Below, piece by piece: positions 6,413 through 12,012 of a DNA stretch of 12,012 bases. The DNA lies in the NCBI GenBank assembly GCA_014384685.1, contig JACNFL010000117.1, positions 1 through 12,012 of the forward strand, read 5' to 3'. Source of the DNA: Methanobacteriota archaeon. GTDB taxonomy: Archaea; Thermoplasmatota; Poseidoniia; Poseidoniales; Thalassarchaeaceae. The notes under the pieces were generated by a model. That model did not search any database, was not told where the DNA came from, and was given only the letters and a program-made list of their open reading frames with translations. Every line of letters begins with the position of its first letter. Position 1 is the first letter of the stretch. Position numbers and translations under genes: made by a program.

Positions 6413-7203
6413 ATCTCTAACCATTGAATATCTGTTTCTAAACCACATACTTTTGTTAGGAATAATTCCAATCCGCGAACTGAATCATCGGTAAGGATAT
6501 TCGTGACTTCATTGAAATAGCCGTTTATTCTATCTTTTGAAAAACCACTTCTAATTACCGTATCCCGAATCACATCGTCTTTTATTTGCTGTTCGTCTCT
6601 GAATTTTTTTGCATTTTCCAACAAATCATGATGGGCTTGTTTTAATTTATTCACGGGTGCTGATACAGGTGCTGCAAATACTCCAAAGACCATTGGTAAA
6701 CCAGTTTGTTTGAACCACTCTTCACCAAGATCCATTTTTACTAACTCTGGATTTCTCTGTGCTTCGTCAAGGGCTCTGTCTCCAATCAATAATGCTGCAT
6801 CACATTTAGATAGCATTTCATCTAAGTCTGGACCCATATCAACTGTTTTAGGGTCTAAATCCAATTGAGACAACAGATATAATACTAATTTTTTAGATGT
6901 TGATGAATCAGTTGGTAATGCTATATCCCTAATTTTTGTTAATTCTCTTTTACTGAATAACAACACACTTCCAACAGCTCCTACGGATGCAATGCCTATG
7001 TCTGGGAGTAATATTAACTCAGATGAATTTACAGCGTAATCTGCAGCAGGAATAGGTGCAACAAGACAATCTCTTCGAAGTAAATGACCCGTTAACCAAG
7101 CAGGTGGGGCAGGTAGAATAGACCATTGTTCGGATAAATTATGAAATAATGGATCACAATTTACAAAAGATACACGTCCGATAATATCAGACCAATTAAC
7201 CAC
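6409..7203 (-). CDS. mqnA: Chorismate dehydratase MqnA
   Basis: MqnA removes water from chorismate to give 3-[(1-carboxyvinyl)oxy]benzoate, the entry step of the futalosine menaquinone pathway. Family marks seen are VSFVNCDPL (11-19, the usual VSYLNTRPL), IASVGAVGSVLLFS (71-84), DSSTSKKL (99-106), LLIGDRAL (138-145) and DLGEEWFKQTGLPMVFG (158-174). The 264-residue length is normal. The start is GTG at 7203, chosen because AGAGAGGGGG lies 7 bases upstream and no better in-frame ATG exists. It begins 15 bases after mqnE, so the two are almost certainly one operon. The stop codon TAA shares the palindrome TTAA (6409-6412) with the stop of the convergent beta-propeller gene. Confidence 0.9.
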   Translation of the reverse strand: MVNWSDIIGRVSFVNCDPLFHNLSEQWSILPAPPAWLTGHLLRRDCLVAPIPAADYAVNSSELILLPDIGIASVGAVGSVLLFSKRELTKIRDIALPTDSSTSKKLVLYLLSQLDLDPKTVDMGPDLDEMLSKCDAALLIGDRALDEAQRNPELVKMDLGEEWFKQTGLPMVFGVFAAPVSAPVNKLKQAHHDLLENAKKFRDEQQIKDDVIRDTVIRSGFSKDRINGYFNEVTNILTDDSVRGLELFLTKVCGLETDIQWLEI

Positions 7204-7210
7204 TACGAAA

Positions 7211-7220
7211 CCCCCTCTCT
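7211..7220 (-). promoter_or_regulatory. Ribosome-binding site deciding the mqnA GTG start
   Basis: On the minus strand AGAGAGGGGG overlaps the TAG stop of mqnE and lies 7 bases before the GTG of mqnA. It is the strongest purine-rich site in the operon and suggests coupled translation of mqnE and mqnA. Confidence 0.6.
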
Positions 7221-8448
7221 AAATAGATACCATTGGCAATCCATTATTATCTGGTGGATTTTGCCTACGGAAATTTCTAAATTGTGTATAATCAGTGTTT
7301 CTTTCGACTGCTATACCGCCGATAGACTCAATCAGTGTTGCTAAGTCAATATCTAGGTTATCAAGTGGTGTATTTGAGCCTGCGAGATGCATGATTTCTT
7401 CATGGCTAACGGTTCCGTCAATATCATCAGCCCCGCTTAGTAAAGCAAGCGCAGAAATATGGTCTCCGATGTTCATTCGATAGGCCTTGATGTGAGGTAT
7501 GTTATCTAACATAATTCTAGATATTGATATCATTCTCAAGATTTCATTTGAGGTAGCTAATTGTGCTTCGGGCAATCTTGAAGAATCCGGCAAATATGGG
7601 TAAGGGACAAAACATTGGAAACCCCTCGTTTCATCTTGTAATGTTCGTAATTTATCAAGGTGAATCATTCTGTGTAGTGTCGTTTCAACTGTTCCAAACA
7701 ACATAGTACAATTTGTGGGGATTTTGAGTTGATGAGCAGTTTTATGGATTTCTAGATACTCTTCAGAGGATTCTTTTCCTTTGCAAATTATATCTCTAAT
7801 TTCATCTACAAGAATTTCAGCTCCGCCCCCTGGTATGGAATTCAATCCGGCCTTATTTAGTCTAGAGATTGTCTCTGATATTGATAGGTTTGAAATCTCA
7901 GCCAGATGTTTTATTTCTACTGCAGTCAAAGCCTTAAGGCTAATATTTGGATACTGATTTTTGAATGCTGAAAATAGCCCTTCATAATATTCAATATCCC
8001 ATTCAGGGTGTAATCCACCTACTGTATGCACTTCAGTAATGATTTCTGATAAAGGCGCGATTCTATCTAGGTATTCTTGAACTGATAATGAATAAGCATC
8101 AGCGGCTTTTATTCCTCTTCTAAAAGCACAAAATTTGCACGCCAATACACAAACATTTGTTTGGTTAACATGTAAATTTCTATTATAGAAAACAAAGTTG
8201 CCATACCTTTTCTGTTTCAATGAATTAGCAACATTAGAGAGAGTCGGAAGATCGCACTTATCGTGTAGAATTACCCCCTCTTGACAAGAAATTCTTTGAC
8301 CTGAAAGCACTTTATTTAGAATCATTCTAATCTCATTACTCATTGATTCTGGTAATTCTAAGATAGGAGCAGAAGAGCCATCAATCACTGGATCATTTGA
8401 GGAGGTTTCTACGGTACCCCGCCATTGGAAAGGTGACTCTAGATGCAT
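7219..8448 (-). CDS. mqnE: Aminofutalosine synthase MqnE (radical SAM)
   Basis: MqnE is a radical S-adenosylmethionine enzyme that joins the MqnA product to adenosine, giving 6-amino-6-deoxyfutalosine. The [4Fe-4S] motif is CVLACKFC (C100, C104, C107). Features separating MqnE from its paralogue MqnC are the HVNQTNVC lead-in, VGGLHPEW (143-150), KALTAVEIKHL (172-182) and SIPGGGAEIL (204-213), and FQCFVPYPY later on. From the ATG at 8448 it has 409 residues. The start is uncertain: a TTG at 8469 has GGTGA only one base before it, while an ATG at 8343 (MSNEIRMILNKVLSGQRIS) matches the usual start of the family, which would make the first 35 residues an extension or untranslated. It lies about 50 bases after the ATPase stop and 15 bases before mqnA. 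Confidence 0.9.
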   Translation of the reverse strand: MHLESPFQWRGTVETSSNDPVIDGSSAPILELPESMSNEIRMILNKVLSGQRISCQEGVILHDKCDLPTLSNVANSLKQKRYGNFVFYNRNLHVNQTNVCVLACKFCAFRRGIKAADAYSLSVQEYLDRIAPLSEIITEVHTVGGLHPEWDIEYYEGLFSAFKNQYPNISLKALTAVEIKHLAEISNLSISETISRLNKAGLNSIPGGGAEILVDEIRDIICKGKESSEEYLEIHKTAHQLKIPTNCTMLFGTVETTLHRMIHLDKLRTLQDETRGFQCFVPYPYLPDSSRLPEAQLATSNEILRMISISRIMLDNIPHIKAYRMNIGDHISALALLSGADDIDGTVSHEEIMHLAGSNTPLDNLDIDLATLIESIGGIAVERNTDYTQFRNFRRQNPPDNNGLPMVSI

Positions 8449-8502
8449 TTCTCTCAGTTGACCGCACAAGTCACCTGCTTTAATGGCTATCAGCCACTAT
8501 GT

Positions 8503-11436
8503 TCAATTTTTAGCGCGCTTAAATTTCAATATAAATTTCCTAAATTCTTCTATCCAAAATACTGAAGAAGCAATTAAGAAAACCACCATCCAATCAGTCA
8601 ATTCTAACGGAATTGTTGATAAGAAACTACCAACTGTAATGCCAATGATTGGCACTAAAGTAAGTGAACCTTGAACAATAGAAACAAGTAAAACAAGGCT
8701 AATAGCGAAAGATGCACTAATGAACATATTCTGGAATATTCCCAGTTCAAATGCAGACTTGTCAATACTTCTACTATTTACTACATTGAATAGTTGAAAC
8801 ATAATAAATGTTGCAAAAGCCATTGTGCGAGCGTATTCAAACTTAGATTGAGCATTATTATCCCACGTCTCTAAATTACATTCTCCATTCTCTAAGAAAA
8901 ATTCTGGTGACGTTTCCATATCAACCCCGTGGCACGCGTCTCCTGAAATTAGCCCTCCACCCGCAAGTGAGAAAATTGCTAGAGTACCTAATACCATTAC
9001 TACACCAAGGAAGCCAATTACTCGTTTGTCCATGACATTAGGTAAAGGCTCAGATAAGGCCCGCGGGGGTTCATTCATCACATCACCATGCCGTTTCTCA
9101 ATACCTAAAGCTAGAGCAGGTGGTCCATCCATTAGAATATTGATGACAAGCAACTGAGTTGCAGTCATTGGTAATTCCCAACCTAAAATCAAAGTGGCAG
9201 TAATAATTAGTAAGACCGCGGCTACATTTGTTGAAATTTGATACCTAACGAAATTTCTAATGTTTAGGTAAATTTTCCGTCCTTCTTCAATAGAACCTAC
9301 AATTGAAGAAAAATCATCATCTTTCAATACCATATCTGCTGCATCCCTGGCAACATCTGTTCCAGCAATCCCCATTGCTATTCCTATATTCGCGCGAGAC
9401 AAGGCGGGTGCGTCATTGTCACCATCTCCTGTCATTGCAACAACATGGCCGATAGATTGTAGCCTAGTTACAATCCTTAATTTTTGATCTGGTGTAACTC
9501 GAGAAAACATAACAACTTTTTCAAGCTTTAAATCTAATTCATCGTCAGATAAATTCTGTAACTGTTTATCAGTAAGGAATTCAGAATCATCTTTGATAAT
9601 TCCTATCTCATCACCAATAGCCATCGCCGTCATTTGCTGATCGCCGGTGATCATCATTACCCTGACTCCAGCAGCATCACACATTGAAATTGCGTTGGCT
9701 ACTTCTTTACGGGGAGGATCCATGATTCCAATTAATCCTAAGAATATCAAACCCGATTCAACAGAGTCAACATCTTCCATATCTTCTTCGCCACTTAATG
9801 GGCGAGCAGTTAATGCAATTACCCTAAGGGCTTGGGTCGCCATTTGTAGATTAACATCACCAATTCTATTTCTATGATTATCGCCAATGGGGATTACACG
9901 CCCATTTTCAACAACATGGCTAATTCTTGACAGATAAGGTCCAATAGCACCCTTAGAAAATACCCACCTTTCACCCTCATACTCATGAATCGTAGTCATT
10001 CTTTTTCTCTCTCTATCAAATGTATATTCTCTGAATCGGGGGTGATTTCTCCGGAAAGAATCCACAGACTCCATCATCTTCCAACCAAATACTGCTGAGG
10101 CTATATCTGTTGGATTACCAATACCTCTCCATTCATTGTCAATTTTCCTAACATTGCTATTTTGGCAAAGTAAAGAACAGGCCATTGCTAATTTGAATCC
10201 CTTTTGAACCTTTAATTCAGCAAAATCTTGTTCATTGATATCTTTCTTGTCTATTCTTAATTTGCCATAAGTAGGGTCAAAACCAGAGCCAGAAACAGAG
10301 TAGAGTTCATCTCCACAGAAAAATGAGCGAACGGACATTTCGTTACGCGTCAATGTGCCTGTTTTATCTGTGCAAATTATAGTTGCTGAACCCAATGTTT
10401 CAACAACCTTCATTCTAGATACAATTGCATTCCGTGCAGACATATTTTGCATACCTATTGCCAATGTTATTACCAAAATAATTGGCAATCCCTCTGGTAC
10501 AATTGCCACAAATATGACAACTGCAATTATGAATTGATCAGCGATTATTTCATTCAATTCTGTGCCTGTAACGCCATTCAATATAGCTAAACTAATAGTG
10601 GACCCAACTATTACAATTGCCGAAATAATTGCAATCATTGCAAGATATCTACCTAATGAGCCTAATTTAATTTCAAGAGGTGTTTTTGGAGTTTCAACTT
10701 CACTTAAACCGGTTGCAATATCTCCAACTCTAGTCCCCATGCCTGTTTTAATTACAACTCCTAATCCACGACCAGAAGAAACCACTGTACCCATGAATGC
10801 CATATTTGTCATTTCTTGAAGTATGGAATCATCTTCAGAAGGTTCTATTTCTTTGTATACAACATTTGACTCACCGGTTAATGATGATTCATTTATTGAT
10901 AGTTGGTGAACTTCGAGTAATCTAATATCAGCTGGTACATTGAGGCCATCTTCTAACCAAACGATATCCCCTGGGACAACTTCCTCTATCGATAAACGGT
11001 GCTCCATACCATCGCGTAACACAATACAATGACAAACAAGTAATTTCTTTAGAGAATCCATTGCTCTCTCTGCTTTTCCCTCTTGAATATATGATAAAAC
11101 CGCGTTTAAAGTTAAAGCAATACAGATAAAAATTGGAGTGCCGAGGTCTTCTCTATCGGCAATAAATGCAATTATTGCTGCGAATAACAACAAATACACC
11201 ATAGGATCTCTAAAGTGATCTAACATTTTGAAGAAAGGATGGCGCGGTTTTTTTCCTTCTAATTTATTTTCACCATAAGTTTCCCGACGCCTGATTACTT
11301 CTTCTGTGGATAGACCATCCACTGTAGTATTCAAATTTGAAAATACATCATCCAATGGGATAGAATGCCAAAGTGGCTCTGCTGAGTCACTATCTGATTT
11401 TCTTCTTGAATCTAGAGATGGCATCCGCTCGCCCAT
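8503..11436 (-). CDS. P-type cation ATPase, Ca2+/Mn2+ pump-like (SPCA/PMR1-like, P2A type)
   Basis: This is a full-length P-type pump of 977 residues in the cell membrane. Seen in order: an N-terminal domain with STEEVIRRRETYGENKL; helices M1-M2; the actuator loop LTGES; M4 with VPEGLP (P314-P318), whose Glu is an ion ligand; the phosphorylation site CTDKTGTLTRNEM (D357); the ATP-binding KGA segment; TGDQQMTA; the hinge TGDGDNDAPAL (D671-D675); M5 NFVRYQISTNVAAVL; M6 NILMDGPPALALG (N766, D770); and M7-M10. M6 MDGPPA, and M5 with Ala where SERCA has the site-I Glu, match the single-site SPCA/PMR1 pumps, so Ca2+ or Mn2+ export is the best guess. The M7-M8 loop has an acidic insert with two Cys. 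I took the ATG at 11436; GTG 11445 and ATG 11424 are alternatives. It heads the mqnE-mqnA run. Confidence 0.88.
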   Translation of the reverse strand: MGERMPSLDSRRKSDSDSAEPLWHSIPLDDVFSNLNTTVDGLSTEEVIRRRETYGENKLEGKKPRHPFFKMLDHFRDPMVYLLLFAAIIAFIADREDLGTPIFICIALTLNAVLSYIQEGKAERAMDSLKKLLVCHCIVLRDGMEHRLSIEEVVPGDIVWLEDGLNVPADIRLLEVHQLSINESSLTGESNVVYKEIEPSEDDSILQEMTNMAFMGTVVSSGRGLGVVIKTGMGTRVGDIATGLSEVETPKTPLEIKLGSLGRYLAMIAIISAIVIVGSTISLAILNGVTGTELNEIIADQFIIAVVIFVAIVPEGLPIILVITLAIGMQNMSARNAIVSRMKVVETLGSATIICTDKTGTLTRNEMSVRSFFCGDELYSVSGSGFDPTYGKLRIDKKDINEQDFAELKVQKGFKLAMACSLLCQNSNVRKIDNEWRGIGNPTDIASAVFGWKMMESVDSFRRNHPRFREYTFDRERKRMTTIHEYEGERWVFSKGAIGPYLSRISHVVENGRVIPIGDNHRNRIGDVNLQMATQALRVIALTARPLSGEEDMEDVDSVESGLIFLGLIGIMDPPRKEVANAISMCDAAGVRVMMITGDQQMTAMAIGDEIGIIKDDSEFLTDKQLQNLSDDELDLKLEKVVMFSRVTPDQKLRIVTRLQSIGHVVAMTGDGDNDAPALSRANIGIAMGIAGTDVARDAADMVLKDDDFSSIVGSIEEGRKIYLNIRNFVRYQISTNVAAVLLIITATLILGWELPMTATQLLVINILMDGPPALALGIEKRHGDVMNEPPRALSEPLPNVMDKRVIGFLGVVMVLGTLAIFSLAGGGLISGDACHGVDMETSPEFFLENGECNLETWDNNAQSKFEYARTMAFATFIMFQLFNVVNSRSIDKSAFELGIFQNMFISASFAISLVLLVSIVQGSLTLVPIIGITVGSFLSTIPLELTDWMVVFLIASSVFWIEEFRKFILKFKRAKN

Positions 11437-11541
11437 CGGGAGCACATTCGGAGTCCTATTTGTAGACGCGGGTCAAATTCCAAACCCAAAACATAACAGT
11501 TTCATCCGTAGCATTGACTAACTAATCCCCCTGCGAAGAGC

Positions 11542-12012
11542 ATGGGTGAGTTCCAGCCGTATGTACCTGCGTCAGAAACTCTACCCGAATTGACCATCAG
11601 GGCAATTCTCCTTGGGCTAGTATTAGGTGCATTAATGACGGCCGCAAATACATATCTAGGCCTCTACATTGGTATGACCGTTTCAGCCTCTATCCCAGCT
11701 GCAGTTATGTCCATGCTACTTCTGCGCATGTTCCGTTTCAAAGATGTAAGTATTCTAGAAAACAATGTTGTTCAAACCATGACATCTGCTGGTGAGAGTT
11801 TGGCGGCAGGAGTAATATTCACAATGCCTGCACTACTTGTAATGGGTAAAGAAATGGATACATTGACTACATTCATTGTAGCAATCCTAGGTGGTATACT
11901 CGGAACAATATTCACAATCACATTACGAAGAGTGTTTATTGTTGAAGAAGCACTTCTTTATCCTGAAGGAATCGCGTGCGAAGAAGTTCTTGTAGCAGGA
12001 GAAAAGGGAGGG
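11542..12012 (+). CDS. OPT-family transporter, N-terminal part (runs off the right edge)
   Basis: The first 157 residues of an oligopeptide-transporter (OPT) family membrane protein are seen; such proteins import small peptides or metal chelates. Family marks are the opening ELTIRAILLGLVLGALMTAA, NTYLGLYIGMTVSASIPAAV, SILENNVVQTMTSAGESLAAGVIFTMPAL, and VEEALLYPEGIACEEVL, each cited here within the limits of the visible stretch. At least three membrane helices are present. The ATG at 11542 is preceded by GAAGAG but no strong ribosome-binding site. The gene diverges from the ATPase gene; the 105-base gap (11437-11541) shows no convincing TATA box. The exact substrate is not readable from this portion. 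Confidence 0.9.
   Translation, partial: MGEFQPYVPASETLPELTIRAILLGLVLGALMTAANTYLGLYIGMTVSASIPAAVMSMLLLRMFRFKDVSILENNVVQTMTSAGESLAAGVIFTMPALLVMGKEMDTLTTFIVAILGGILGTIFTITLRRVFIVEEALLYPEGIACEEVLVAGEKGG

Noticed and set aside
8483..8674. Plus-strand open frame at the 3' end of the ATPase
   Set aside because: It is the shadow of the ATPase C-terminal helices; the opposite strand codes for the conserved M9-M10 region.

Overview
The window is AT-rich and looks archaeal. It carries a small subunit of the archaeal/eukaryotic-type DNA primase, Shine-Dalgarno signals of the GGTGA/GGAG kind, some GTG starts and an archaeal-looking TATA element. Together with the futalosine-route quinone genes and a secreted protein carrying DxDxDG calcium-binding loops, it most resembles an uncultured marine Thermoplasmatota-type euryarchaeon (Marine Group II/III-like). 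That placement is inference from gene content, not from a marker tree.

Layout. Positions 1-2874, minus strand, transcribed right to left: a small CxxC zinc-ribbon protein, DNA primase small subunit (priS), an unrecognised proline-rich/acidic protein with a duplicated C-terminal module, and the start of a lysine-rich membrane protein that leaves the window. A hairpin plus T-run just after priS may separate it from the last two genes. Positions 2991-6412, plus strand: MqnD, then a secreted, membrane-anchored beta-propeller/calcium-loop protein whose reading frame is broken near 6083-6095. The lost C-terminus is intact in the next frame and ends at 6412. Positions 6409-11436, minus strand: a P-type cation ATPase, then MqnE and MqnA, closely spaced as if in one operon. 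Positions 11542-12012, plus strand: the beginning of an OPT-family transporter that leaves the window.

How the genes fit together. MqnA (chorismate dehydratase), MqnE (aminofutalosine synthase) and MqnD (1,4-dihydroxy-6-naphthoate synthase) are three steps of the futalosine route to menaquinone. They sit in two convergent transcription units around the beta-propeller gene. MqnB and MqnC are not in the window. The P-type ATPase resembles the eukaryotic SPCA/PMR1 Ca2+/Mn2+ pumps in its transmembrane motifs. The primase neighbourhood is a separate replication-related unit.

The points most worth a second look are the indel-type frameshift in the beta-propeller protein, the single TTAA that gives both convergent genes their stop codons, an Asn in place of the usual nucleotide-contacting His in the primase, and the unrecognised duplicated-module protein beside priS. 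I saw no CRISPR array, tRNA, rRNA, transposon or defence system. Apart from partial or unrecognised genes, most of the window is ordinary housekeeping content.
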